NCBI RefSeq assembly: GCF_035083965.1
Contig: NC_089723.1
Span: forward strand, 34,227,193 to 34,291,192
Length of the DNA stretch: 64,000 bases
DNA from: Branchiostoma lanceolatum
Lineage: Eukaryota; Chordata; Leptocardii; Amphioxiformes; Branchiostomatidae
Direction of reading: 5' to 3'
Shown: positions 12,226-27,200 of the stretch, piece after piece
How positions within the stretch are numbered: the first letter of the stretch is position 1
How the letters are laid out: the number at the start of each line of letters is the position of its first letter
Notes under the pieces: model-generated
Databases searched by the model: none
Told to the model about the DNA's origin: nothing
The model's input: the letters and a program-made list of their open reading frames with translations, nothing else
Program-made: the position numbers and the translations under genes

Positions 12226-15200
12226 ATGGCGTTCTGTGGTCTAGTCTTGACTTTATTCTTTCTATTCGAGGCATTTGCTACTACAGCACCACCACTCAGC
12301 AGCACAACGCAGCCCGGATACAGTGAGTACTTTGTGTTTTTCTGTCTCCATGTCTGGTATCAAAACTTTTGTCTGGTATAAAATTTACGAGACAAAACAA
12401 GCCGAGTAGCTTGTATTCAAAGGTCTATATCTCATTGGCAATGTACCATTGGCAATGTACACGACAGCCACGCAAACCTTTGAATAGTCTGTATGTTTTG
12501 TTTGTCTAAAACGTACTAGTATCTGCGTGCCGCGCGGTAAGGAAAGTTGGTGAACAACCTTTCAGTGGTCAGGAAGCGATACTAAGAATTACTGACATGA
12601 ACGCCGGAGGGCTGTGACGTTAATCCTCGATGGCTGTCCTTATTCTGAATTCTATCGTCTTGTGAGACAATCCGTTTCTGATATTTTGGAACAGAACAGA
12701 ACAAAATGACAAGGTCACTCATTCATGACACTGACGTCCATGTGTTGTTTATTTCCTTGATTAATTCCATATGGTTCACTAGGGAGGACCTGTATGTATC
12801 ATAGGATGAACAGAAGACACGTTTACTTATATCAATCTGAAACGTAAACTAAATATTTTCAATACCGAAGTGAAATATCAGTTTTCACAATCAACATATC
12901 AAGTGTACACACCCTTTTCAGTAAAGAATAGAATCAGAGCCGAGGTTATTGTCTCATTTGTATGCCATGCGGAACTTCCGGTGAGAAAGTGAAACCACCA
13001 GATATACTACACAATGGTCAATGCACTACGGGTGGGGGTCGTGTAGTCCAAGGGATGAATCATACGATGCGTAGGAGGGTATGGTACTGTGCTTTTCTTG
13101 TTAGGCCATGTTGATTTGATATATGGATGACATCGGCGCGCGCATCAATTTTCGTCTGTTTCAAAAGAAAAGTTTGCGGTCATACTGTAAATCGTACAAA
13201 GCAACTGCAAAATAAGAAAATATGTTGCAAATTGCACAAAATATTTCGGAACACGAATACTATTGTCGTAAAATGTCAAAGTCAATTCCAAAGTCAAAGA
13301 AAAATATGTGAAGATCAACAAGAGTGGTGTTTAAAAAACACACCGGCGACGTAAAGATGATGCAAAGTAGGTCCTCATTTGCATGATTTATATCTTATTA
13401 TGTTAACCTTCACGAAACCTTCATGTGCCACAAGTATGAAGTTCCCGTTAATTAGAAATATGGAACATTAGTATTTTCTCATTAATTATGCACATTAAGT
13501 CATCACTTTGATAATTTTGCATCTATCCATGTCCCTATCTTACTCAGTAACATACCACATGTTTGGATAGTCCAATCATTGAACGCAGCGGGTTTGTAAA
13601 GTTTCTCATTAATTATGCAAATTAGATTCTGATATCCATAATCACAATTTAATAATAAAAAACATCATTTTAAATATTTTCATAGCAGAAAGTATGGATA
13701 AGCAGACAGTTTCTTGATGTATTTGTTTTTCAAAGTCTGAGACAAACCCGGCTCCTGCATTCACAAAAAACGCCGCTATGGAGGCGATACCTACACCACT
13801 TTTTTCTGCTATGAGCTATATATCACTAAAAAAATCACGACCATGACATGCCCACAGCACGCGATATCAAAACTTGACGTTACGCTGCAGTACCGTTACA
13901 AATCGCAATAATCATGTGCAGGTCTCATCAAGGCCCACCCCGTACCAATTATCAACACAATCCATCTCAGCCTTCTCGAGTTATGCTGTTCATCAACACA
14001 CACACACACGTACACATAGACTTACAAATGCTATCATAAACTGAATCTTCTTGGCAAAGGTATACATATATATTATCTTTCTGATACTGTTCCTGCTTCG
14101 TACTCAACCCTCTAGCACTACAAACGTACGGAGACCTCCTTACCACAGTAAAGGTCAGTAAAGAAAAGGAAACTGAATTGGTACGGCCACGTGTCACAGT
14201 CATCAGGAGTAGCCAAAAGCTATCATGCAAGGAATCGTTCAGTGAGGAAGAATGGAGAGTAGACAACGAAAAAGATGGGAGGATGATATCGGAGAATGGA
14301 AAGGCATGGCACAGAATAAAACGCTAAGAAAAACAGAATATCGAGAAGGGCGAAGAAAACTAGTTGCCAGATTTCGTGTGGTGCCCCAATGTTCAAATAT
14401 CTAGACTAAGGGATAAAAGACGAAGGAGATATATATATGTATACGTATATACCCTTGGCCTTAGCCTAAACGGACCGGACGAGGACGAAGCGGCCAAAAA
14501 CGCGCCTTGCCGGAAGGAGTCTGCAAGGGAGGCTAAAAAAATTGATGCGTTTGTGGATGTCATCCATATACTGTAAATGCAGAACTGTTTGCGGTGGTTT
14601 TACTTTCGCTGTGAACTTTTCAGCGCGGGCCTTAAGCCTTAGGTGACCGCGAAACGTTTTGTCCACCTATGACTGTGGCACTACTATTGTTTCAAACGCG
14701 AACTTGAAAGCGCCGCGAACACGCCAGTTTCGCCTACTGCGAAATAAAAACCACGCAAACTTAAATCCATTTACAGTATTCAAATCAACATTTAACTTAG
14801 AAATAATTGGTAACATCTGTATGATACATACAGCTCATTTTGATCCCAATCGGTTTCACAACAACTGATGTCGATCCTACAGTACAGGAAAAGGGTTAGT
14901 GAACAGTTAGTGAACTGTCCCCTGCCTGATGTCTATCATACACTATACACGTAGATAGAAGGAGGACTAGAGTATTAGAGTTTGTCCCAATAACGCATGC
15001 ATTCCTACGGGGAAGTTGACAGACATTATGTGTTATTATCTCAGGAATCAAATATTCTGACCGAGAAAACTTACCCTCATCTAACAGAATTACGAGAACT
15101 TCTAAACGGCTATTCTCCGGGAAAACACCCCCCGAGTCAGAGCTCTTGGGTCATTCCATTTGACCGCTCGCAACCATTCCACTATCTCCCGGCCGGGGGG

Positions 15201-18200
15201 TCCAGAAGACAAAAAGATGGAGAAAGGTAGTTTTTTGACAACAAACTATACAGGTATGGAGTCTGACTTGTCATAGCCTTCCCATGATTGCCACTATTTT
15301 AACTTAGAAGAAACAAGAGTGGTGTTTAAAAAACACACCGGCGACGTAAGAATTGTGCAAAGAAGGTCCTCATTTGCATGATTTATATCTTACTGTGTTA
15401 ATCTTCACGATACCTTCAAGTGCCACAAAGTTTTCAAGTTAAGTCTTAATTAGCATAATTTGCCAGATCTTAGTGGTGCCCCAACGTTCAAATATCTAGA
15501 CTAAGGGATAAAAGACATATGAGATATATATGTATACGTTTATACTCTTGGCCGTAGTCTAAACGGCCCAGACGAGGACGAGGCGGACAAAAACGAGCCT
15601 TGCCCGTTTGGAACGACTTGGGACGCGCAGGGTAGGCGTCCCAAACGCTTAGCCTTAAGACGCTTCCATTTTCACAAAGGTCAGGTATTGAAGTCACGTC
15701 CACTCAGAACATTTCAGCATACTCCAAACTTAAATGAAGTATCCACCCTGATGCCACCGGAACCGACACAGAAGCCACCGCGGGATGCAGTCAACTCCAG
15801 CCCGATCGCGTCGATCTCATAGATCTACCCCCTCGTGGTAAGTTCCTTGATAAAATTACTGTTTCATTTTACATAATTGCAACGCTTGCCAAACAGTCAA
15901 TAAAAAAAGCAAAGGCTCAAATTTTGTATTAGTTTGTGACAAACTATAATCGGTTGGTAACACAGCTTTGTCATAATCTATCGTGCTGTAACGTTATATA
16001 CTCATACTGAGATCGATGGCATAGTCAAAGCCTGCATGTTTACATCGGTGACCGCCCTATGTTGTGAAATCTCTATGTTTCGAAATCTCAATGTTCCGTA
16101 AGCCCTATGTTCCAGTTCATTCAAAAAACAGAAGCTGTCCTAAGTATGCTGTTCACACACACATACATACATACGCATAACATTTTCGGCGAAGGTAATA
16201 ATTCATCCCGACTCCCTACCATTTGAATTCAACTATTGGATTTTGTAACAATAGTCATTACGTATACTCTACCTATGTTCAAAACATTGTATGTATATAG
16301 ATAATTAGTTGATTCCTAAATACGTATACAAAATATAGCTACATGTTTTTTGGTCACTGGTTTGCAGTTAAAAAAACTTTTTAGCACTTTTTTTTATTAA
16401 ATCCAACGATGACAATTCATCATTGACGAAAGTAATTTGCTGTATGTATAAGACCAAGTTGATTGGATTATATGAATGAGATCCTCTTGGGAACCCAGCT
16501 AATGGGAGCGTGCTATTGAAAAATATTCAAAAGAAAAGTTGCTTTTATTATGAAATATATTTGGTCAGAGCACAGAGTATGGCATGCAGAGATATAGGTT
16601 CTTCATTTTGTTATTTCAAAACATATACTAGTGCAGTCTTTTTCGAGTCTGGACTTGACTTTGGCATTTGCGACATTAGTATATGTTTTCAGAAATATAC
16701 ATTTTTATAATTGAGAGCATGAATTCTAATTTCTCATTTCGCATCTTTTTACCATTTAAAGTATGGCCTAACTCTTTTTTTTCTTCAAACGTCCAAAACG
16801 TGTGGCCTCCTTTGCAGAGTACTTGCGGCTGTTTTCTTTTTCAAGTTACAGTTTCATCGTTACATTTCTTTTCTTCAGTTTTTAGCTATTGCTGGCCGGC
16901 CAGCGATAAGAAAAAAATAATGATATGTGGTAAATAAGAAAACGGTAACGTAAAAAAGAAAACAGTCGGAAGGAGTCTGCAACGGAGGCTACAAAAATTC
17001 ATGCATTTGTGGATGTCATCCCAACCTCCTTGGTCATCCATGTACTTTAAATGAAGAACTGTGAACTTTTCAGCGCGGACCTTAGGTGACCGGGAAACGT
17101 TTTGTCCATCTAAGACTTTGGCGCTACTATTGTTTCAAACGCGAACTTAGAATTACCGCGAATACATCTACTGTTTCCCCTACTGCGAAATGAATAACCA
17201 CGCAAACTTAAAACGCATTTACAGTATTCAAATTAGCATTTAACTCAGAAAGAATTGGAAAATCTGGTACAGTAGAATCCGCTTAACTGCACCACCCATT
17301 TGTCAGCGTTTTTGGTGCAATTATCCGGCTGGTGCAATTATGCGAAATGCCCAGCTGGACCGCACCACCATGGGCGAGGGGGTGTATTGTTAGTCAGAAA
17401 CACTAGCACAAAGAAAACAGACGAAATTATTCAGTTATTAACTTTATTTATTGACCCTTTGCTGAAAAAAAACACAACTACGAACCTGTTTTGATTTTGT
17501 ATTCTTTCATTTTTTCCATGCGATATACCGCATTACAACACACGTAGTGTTTCAGGGGAGGCATTCTGAAACATCGTCATGCCACCCATAGGATAACAGT
17601 TTCTGTGTTACATTATGTCGAGTGCAGTTGTCGATTTACGTAAATCATGTACCGCCATGAAACTAGGAATTGAAACTAAAACTTGGTTACTGATCGATTA
17701 CGGGTGACCCGCCCGGGACCTCCCATACGATTCCTATCAACGTAACTGCCAATGGAGACCGCCTTGTTTTGTTACTCAAAACAGTTTTAAACATATTGGC
17801 GGTATTGCGCCTTTACACCGGCAGGTATCGGCTCATTTGTACCGCGTTTGCCGATTTTAGCGCACCTTTTCAGTTAGCTTGTGGAGGATTTTAAAAAAAA
17901 AAAAATTGGTGCAGTTATCCGGCATTGGTGACCATGTGCGGTGCAGATATGCGGAGTCACTAACAATGCAGTGATTGGGAACCGGTTTTGGATATTAGGA
18001 TTCAGTGCAATTAAACGGAAGGTGCGTTTATCCGAGGTGCAATTAAGTGGCTTCGTCTGTACATACATCTGATGTCGATCCTACAGGGAAGGGTTAGTGA
18101 ACAGTTCGTGAACTGTCCCCTGTCTGACCATACATTATACGCGTAAATAGAAGGGGGAGTAGGGTATTACAGTTTGTCCCTATAATCATAAATGCATGCA

Positions 18201-21200
18201 TCCCTATGGAGAAGTTGACAGACATATGATAAGGTGTGATTATCTAAGCAACCTCCTTGATCTCAGAAATCAAAGATTCTGACCAAGAAAATTACCCTCA
18301 AATCCTAACCTGTTCTGTCGACTGTTATCTAACAGAATTACGAGAACTTCTATACAGCTATTCTCCAAGGAAACACCCCCCGAGCCAGAGCCCTTGAGTC
18401 ATTCCATTTGGGCCCGCTCCTGACCATTTCACTATCTCCCGGGGATCCAGAAGACAAAAAGATAGAGAAAAGTAGTTTTTGTCAACAAATTCTACAAGTG
18501 TGAAGTCTGACCTGTCATAGCCACCCCAGATTTGCCAATACTTTACACCAAAAAAAACACACTTTCAATGTTTCAATGCCCTCTATTAGTCTACAATTTT
18601 GAGCTGGGGTGTAGGCGCCTACCCTAAAACCCTAAAACCGTAATTCACTTTATCTTCACGGTAGTAAAGATTTCACGGTGTAAGAAAGATGGACATTTTC
18701 ACTGAAGTTTAAGTTCACGGTGGTGGCAAGTGTTTTACAGAACGGATGTGTAAAGGAATCATAAATAATAACTACATATTTATCACTGGGATGATAAGTT
18801 CACGGTACAGAGGTGACCGTGAAAACAGCTGTGAACATAAAGTTACAGTGAAAAAAACAAGAATTACAGTACACTTGTCCCCACGGAAATCAGACCGAAT
18901 ATCCTCTTGGACAGATTGTATACAATCGCCGCCAGAAAGAAGTGCGAGACATATTCAAAGCTTATTGAATATTGATTTTGTATTCGTTTTCAAACTAATA
19001 ACATGATTCCCAGATTGCAATATAATTTTGCAGTAAGTACCAGGGTAACGTTTATTTTTCTGTCATTTATACAATGGTGTAGCACTGCATTACAGCTGAC
19101 TCCAGCAGCGGAGGGATATGTACAAACTTTCGCGTACAAGCACATGTCACCGTACTCTACTTTAGTTCTACAGGAGAACATTCATGGCGGTGGGAGGTGG
19201 GCACTGCTATTTCAGTTACTTTTATAATACTTTGCTGATGTATTTTTTACTTTGTCTATATTGAATCTTGAATATGTTTGGTTAGTCTAATGCAGATGAT
19301 GACAGATTCCTGTGAAGGTAGGCGATAAGTTTGATTTTACCGATTAGTTGAACCACGCCGTGTGTTGAATAACCAGTTTGTGGAATTTGTGCCGAAGCCG
19401 TGATAGTTTGTCCAAACCGTTAACATTTAACCCGGGCATCTAGTATATGATTGAAGCCAACGTCATGTACAGCGCTGATGCTATACGCTCGTATTTTCAC
19501 TGTTTAAGATATACAAATGTAGAAGAATATATGAGGCTGGCTGTGATGCATTGTCTACTGTGGAATTGAATACATTTGATGTCGTGTTTGAAATGATCAT
19601 ACAGCCAGACACGTAGGTGACATTGTAGTGTTTTGCAGTTATTATTTTGTTTTACCTTTGCCAAAATGGTTAGGTAGTTTGTGTGTTTTAGGTAGAGTTT
19701 GCATACATGTATAAGACGTGTTTTCACGGAAAACTTCGGCCGGCATATAGAAACGACCACACAGGCAGTCGAAATCAGAGTCCTATTGTGTTCGTTCACT
19801 GAAGCCGAAGTCGTAAAAAGGGGTGTCAGACGGAAGTTGCCCGTTAGCCAGGAGGGGAGGTACATTACTGTTCATAGCTGATAACTGTACTGATACCAGT
19901 GAATTGCATTCCTGAGGGCTAGTTCGTTACATGTACCTAGGGGAAGGATAGTACAAGAATATCTGCAACAAAATGCTTTTAGGTATATGTGCCCTTTTTT
20001 CTTTTCTTTTTTTCTTTTGGGAGGGGAGGCCGGACTAGGTATAACAGACCGTTCGGTGTAAAATAACCAGCTGCTGCCGCCACGCCGCGTGCCTGCGAAG
20101 CTGGTGTGTTACGCCTAATGGCGTTTATACCGGCTATATAGATACAGATACTTATAATTAATTACGTCATGACCGAAGTTTGACAAGGTGTCAATAGCTT
20201 TCATTACTGGAGAGCTTTTGCAGACCGGAAAATTTCTAGGAACAGATTGGTTACACGGTGTTCTACTAGTCTCTACCAGACTAACAGCGTCGGCTATAGA
20301 GAGAACATTTGCCGGGGGACTTTGGCCATGGAGGATAACATTTCCATCCGCTGGGTTGCCTCTTTGACCCTCTCTCCGTAGCCGACTCCCTTCATACAAT
20401 TGACTCTATTTGGCCAATTTCTACTATTTTCCCAGCGACCCGCAGAGACTGGTAGAGGCTAGTGTTCTACAGTGTTTTCTGTTTTCTGTTTGGTATGTAT
20501 TGGCAATAAAGACAAAAGAAGCGTATTACAATATAAATCTTTGTTCGTTGTGGGTTTTTTTTTCTACAGCAGCTCCTGAATGTAAGATTCTGCAACACAT
20601 GCTTTTACGACCATTCAAATGGCGACTTAGTCCACGTAGAACACATGCAGCCGAACAACTACGATGAACATTTATTCGGGTAATATTGGAATAGTCTATT
20701 ATTGTGATTTCATGTACATAAGTGCCGATAGAGTTTTAAAGATTTCATAATTTGACGGTTTCACAGACTGAAATATTTGTAGGGATTGGATGGCTGCCAT
20801 AGCTTCTTTTAAACAGTTTGTTAACTGATTTTGGTAGCCAGCTCCACCGACCGTTTCCGTCTCTATACCTGCACAGGCGGACCATATGGGACGAGAGTGA
20901 TGACGACGAGATGTTCCTGCCACATCTTACACATACCGATGTGCCAGTGGGGAAGTCGGCAGATCGATACCTTCTACTGGATGTCGGTGAGACGAGCTGC
21001 ATCCCTAGGAGATCCGTAACAGACGTCCGAAACGTCGGGACCGAGCAAGGGAGCCACACAACAAGTGTCGTCGACAAAAGGAAGGGAACGAGAGAGAACC
21101 AGATCTGTAGCAGAGCCACGATGTGAAGCCAATAGATTGCGCTGCTTCAACCGCTACTACAGCGAGACAAAACCTGACGCTAGTTAGAAATATCGCGGAC

Positions 21201-24200
21201 TTACATGTTTATACCCCGGATATATTAATATATTGTCTATTCCATTATGTATTTTGTGTGTATATAGTATTCAAATCTATTGCATATGTATATCGAAATC
21301 GTACACAAGGTAATTCCTGGCCGACGACGATTCTAATCATACCTGGGGTGGATGTAGCCTGACTACTTCGCGCTCCTAGCGGCCGGCCCGACGGATACCG
21401 CCCCCAAAAGGGGGTCATTAATCTCCGCCAGAGAGAGCTTGTGTAAACACAGGCTAGGGGTGGATATACATAATTGAAATTGAAAACCCCACACGAATAT
21501 TGTAAACAATGAGTGTGTACGAAAGCTGTGATACGATTGCACGCTCTCACCAACTTGCAAGAAGATACGAGTACTAGTGCAACACCTGATCAACTCGGAA
21601 CACTTATTCTAGTAATTAATGACACAGTTTTCTGTTATTGTGTGCCACGATTCCCAAAAATGTGTTTTCCTTTGTTTTATACTTTACTGAAGTGGACTAC
21701 AAAGCTAGTCACAGAAAGATGAAGTAACCAAATTTCTATGGAGCTAGCAGGTAATTTTCAAGAGGTCTGTCTGATAAGTCAGAGTACAAAAACATGTATG
21801 TTAGCATAGCCAGTATCACGAAGTCATAGTCAGTCCGTCTTAAAAGTCTCCCGTGCTTAGTGTACGGAAAGCCTTGTGTATGTGTACTTTCTTTATCCTT
21901 ACTATGTTAGTCTTTCGAAGCTTCAAAGATGCAGATAAAATAACTCGAATTATACGTATGTCAAGCATATCATTTTCTTATTGAATGAAGCAAAGCTTGT
22001 AAGAAAAATCAATCAAACGTAGTGACATATTGTTGTTGCTGCCTTTTGCAAAAATCCGGACAGCTTCTTTGAAAGCTGTGACTTATTTACCTTTCAAAAT
22101 CAAACTTTACTCATGATAATAAAAGAAGAGCCAGTCCAAGCATGTCATTCATGATAACAAAAACCAAAAACGTTTGAAACATTGAGAAACAGCGCTAGCT
22201 GTGATGGATGGGTATATATTGCAACATCCAGAAACTTTATTTCAAACATCGATAAACAGCTGTAAAAGTGTATACAAACTAGGGCATTTTCTATGCCGTA
22301 TGCAATGGAATTTCGTCCTTGCTATAGAAAAGGCCATACCTGCAAGGCGTTGCCAAAAAGTAATTCCCTAGGGAATGCGTTCGTGAAAATCCTAGAATAT
22401 TTGGCAAACCGAAAGCAGTACTATACAATAGGCTCCCCCCCTGAGGCGTCGCCAAAAAACACCAAGAAAGGCTTTCAATGTTTTAATGCCTCTGAGCTGG
22501 GGTCTAGGCGCCCGCGCTAACACTGTAATTCACTTTATCTTCACGGTAGTAAAATTTCACGGCGTAATAAAAATGTGATTCACGGAACGGATGTGTGAAG
22601 GAATCATAAAAAATAACAACAGATTTATCACTGTGATGATAAGTTCACGGTACAGAGGTGGACGTGAAAACAGCTGTGAACATAAAGTTATAGTGAAAGA
22701 AACAAGAATTACAGTACCCTTGTCCCCACGGGAACTGGACCGAATATCCTCTTGAACAAATTGTACACAAACGCCGTCAGAAAAAAGTGCAAGACATATT
22801 CAAGCTTACTGTATTGATTTTGTACTCGTTTTCAAATTAATGACATGATTCACAGATTGCGATATAATTGTCCAGTAAGTACCAGGGTAATGTTTATTTT
22901 CTGTTATTTATTTGATGGTATACTGCATGACAGCTGACTCCAGCGGCGGAGGGATATGTACAAACTTTCAAGTCGTACTACAAGCACGTGTTGTTCGTAT
23001 TCAACCTTAGATCCATAGGAGACGAGACGGCGAGAGGTGGGCACTGCTATTTTAGTAATAGTAGCTGATGTAATTTTCACTTCATGTATAATGAATCTTT
23101 AACATGTTATGGTTTGTAGTCTTATGCAGATGTCGACAGATTGTTGTGAAGGTAGGCGATCAGTTGAGCCACGCCGGGTTGTATACTATAGTAACCAGTT
23201 TGTGGAATTTGTGCCGAAGCCGTGATGGTCTTGATGTTGTTTGTCCCGGGCATCTATTCTGATTGAAGCCAACGTCATGTACAACACTGACTCTATTTTA
23301 ACTGTTTAAGATATAGAAGAATATGTGAGGCTGGCTGTGAATGCATTCGCGTCTTGTTTTAACGTATTGGCGGGCGGAAACTGTAGAATTGACTTGAAAA
23401 TATTTGACTGTCGTGTTTAAAATGATCATACGGCCGGACACTAGTGTTTTGCAATTATTATTTTATTTTACCTTTGCCAAACTGTGATGGTTAAGTAGTT
23501 TGTGTGTTTAAGGTAAGGTTTGCATGCCTCATGTCAATTAGACGTGTTTTCAACGCCCGGCATATGGAAAAGGCCTGGGTGACACAGACAGTCGAAATCG
23601 TTCCCTCGTGAACACCCCTTTGTGTTCGTTCGCCAGAAGAGGAAGTCGTAAAAGGGGGGGGGGGGGGGGGGGGTCAAAATCTTCTGGGCTTTGGGTGGTC
23701 CTGACGCGGCCAAAGACTGTAGACTCGTTATCCAGTCATCTTTTGTTTATCTCGAGTTGAATGCATCCCAATGTTTGCCTTGAAGTTTTTATGCAGTTCG
23801 AGGCCTGATTTCTTCCAGCCTTGCCTTCACGACTGCAGAGCACCACTTGTGAGATTTCCTTGTCAAAGGCAAGATAATATTCTAAATATTACAATATTAA
23901 TCTTCCGTTTTTATCTTGTCTTCTCTACAACAGCTCCTGAGATGAACATCTCACAACGTAGATTAGCTGTGACGACCATCAAATTGTCAAACATCGACGA
24001 TGTCAAATCTACTAGGGTGGTTTTGTAATGGTTCATTATTGTCGTCGTTAGTGACTATATGCCTGTGCTTAGCCCATGATAGAGCATGAATGTGCGATAA
24101 AGGTTATCATCATCATTAAACGGGTGATGTACATCTGATCCTGGGGAAAGTCAAGGTTTTTATTGATTGATATATAAATCTGCCTCGCTTTGGATGGATA

Positions 24201-27200
24201 CAAACTTCTGCCACATTTGTCAGCGTCTACTCGTCTCTGTTTTATTTAACTTTTCGTGGTGAGTCCGCCTGCTTTAGGGAAACTCAGAGATAGGGTTGTG
24301 ATCTGTATGGACTTGTTTGAGTATTTTAATCAGCTAGGGTGGTCAGGTTTACATGATATCTTGCGATCCCTGCACAGGCCGACCACACTGACCTAAAGAG
24401 CGATGACGACGAGCCGTACCTGTCTGCACCAGTGTCAATGTCACCCAGGACGGCCGGCATGATCCCGCTGTACCCCACACAGAGACATCTATCGCAGCAG
24501 GGGAAGTCAGCAGAGACCTTCCACTGTGAAAGTTGATGAGACGAGCTGCATCGCTTGTAGAAGCTGAAGTAGACGTCCATGCGCCTTGTAATGATCGGGG
24601 AACCACAGTGACACAACACCCGGGACACCGTCGTCGGCGGATAGGAGGACAGCACAGTAACAGAGCCACGACGTGCAGCAAATGGACTGCTCTGCTACGA
24701 TCAGAGAAAACCTGCCGCCAGTTTAAGAGTTCACGGACTGACTTAAACGAACATGTATTGTCTATTTCATTGTGTATTTTAGTATGTATATTGTATATGT
24801 AGTAGTTGATTTTACATGTATATCGACGTATCGTGCATAGGCTTGAATTAACCTCGCCTATGACGGTTCAAATCAAACCCGCGGAGTGGAGGTACACATG
24901 ATGAAAACTTCATAAGAATATGTTGTACAGTTGTTGTGTATGCAAGCCATGGCGAGATTGAGCTCTCTCGGTAACTTGCAAAAAGATACAAGGCACAGGC
25001 TAGCGGTGGATGAACAAAACTGATATTGAAAACCCCCACGAATATTGTGAACAATCAGTGTGTATGCAAGCTGTGATACGACTGCACGCTCTCACCAACT
25101 TGCAAGAAGATACCAGTGTAACACCTGATGAAACTTGGAACACTAACGTAATTACTAACACTGTACTTAGATATTATTGTGCCATGATTCCCCAAAAGGT
25201 GTTTTCCTTTGTGCTTTTCTTAACTGAAGTCGACTACAAAGTCAGTCGCAGAAAGATGAAGTAACAAATGTTCTATGGAGTTAGCAGACAATTGTCAAGA
25301 GGTCTGTCTGAGAAGACAGAATATAAGAACATGTCTTTCTACGGCAAGTGAGTTCAGTCCCTGAAGGAGTAGAGAACCACAGTTGAGACTGGTTTTCGCA
25401 GAGCCAGTTTCATGACATAGCCATAGTCAGTCCGTCTTAAAAGTTCCCCGTGCCCAGTGTACGGAAAGCCTTGTCTCTGTGTCGTTTCTTTATCTTTCAG
25501 TCTTCAAAGCTGCAGCTGAAAGAACTCGGATTTATCTGCTATTTACATGTCAAGCATTTTTTTTTTTCATTTAAAGAAGCAAAGCTTCTAAGAAGATAAA
25601 AATCAATCAAAACCAGTGACATATTGGTCTTTTGGGCAAAAATCCTGACATTGAGAAACAGCTGTGACATATGGGTCTATATTTTTGCGACATCCAGAAC
25701 GTTTATTTCAAACATCGATAAATAGCTGCAAAAGTGAATACAAACTAGCGCCTTCTCTATGCCCTAATCAATTAATAGAATTCGGCCCCGCTATAAAAAG
25801 GCCGTACCCACAAGGATAAAAAGGCCGTACCCGCAAGGCGTTGTCGACCCCGTTATATACAAGGCCGTACCTGCAAGGCGTTGCCAAAAAGTAATTCCCT
25901 AGGGAATGCATTCGCGGAAATCCTAGAATATTTGGCAACCCGAAAGCAGTACTATACAATAGGCTCCGCCCCTGAGGCGTCGCCAAAAATGAAGAATCTA
26001 TTATTCGGAATACAGTGCCATACTCTGCGTGTTTTGTTTGTTCATCCTCCCTGGCGTAGAATTCATAATGAAGTCATTTTTTTTTTTGGTCAAACGTTTT
26101 TCTTTTCATTCACACGCTCGCATCAGTTTTGGTGTCCCCGAAGATGTCACCCAAATAATCAAATCAACATGGCCTTATCCCGAAGACAAATTGAAGCTAT
26201 ATTGTTCTACTATATCGCAACATTATCTTTCACGTTCACAATCTCCCAATCGTTTTCTTGTGCCATAAGCACGTTTTTACAGTCCAAAGATTGTCCTATC
26301 GAGTCTGTCTAAGGTTACAAAATAATGACTGACCTGTCAAACGGGGAAAAAGTCTTGACAGAAAGTTTATGGCTTTTTTTCACTTTACAACGAGAAGGTG
26401 TGATCTTTTTCAATGTGTGAAGCATGTATGCACAATTGTGTATTTTGTAGTTTATAGTTAGCCGTACGAAAGACACAGTGCTTTTTGTTGTGTCAGTAAA
26501 AGCTTGTGTGTTACATGTCCAGAAAATCTTACTCTGACGCTGTTCAATAGTTTTTAGGTGAAAGATCCTACAATAAAGACTAAAGTTCTCCCTTCTCAAC
26601 TGCATATCCTACTCTTACTCTTAGCATTTCCCAAAAGTAGCGTTTCAGTCTACCTCTTTATATGACTGAGATCTACTGAGAGAAAAAAAAAATCATATAC
26701 TCTACTTTCATACATCACTAGACAGTTTACGCTGTCGCTGCGGTATCTTAAACGTCCATATCACACCATCGTACACGTTCTTACACTCGTTTACGCACAC
26801 TTTTGATACGATATTTTGACACTAAACGGGAAATAGTAAAGTTTTATAAAGGGATGTATGGGCACGTGTATAAGGTCCCGGCGTCCAACACGACGTTTTT
26901 TTATGCATATAATTGCAGTAGCGTAGATGTATCTACGTTTATTCGAGGTACCATTTTTTAGTATGAAATTTTGACACGAAAATGATGCCATGTGTCTCTT
27001 CTTCCCTTTCAGTAACCACGAACAGGACCAGAGAGGCAGTGCCTCAAAACACTACATCTGTGGAGAATACAACCGCACAGAACAACGGAACAGATAAAGG
27101 TACGGGTGATCAAAGACAACTCACCAATAACAGCTTTTAAAAACGGACTGTAGTAGGATATTTCTATTGTTAGTTGACCTAAATTGCTATTTTTACCTAA

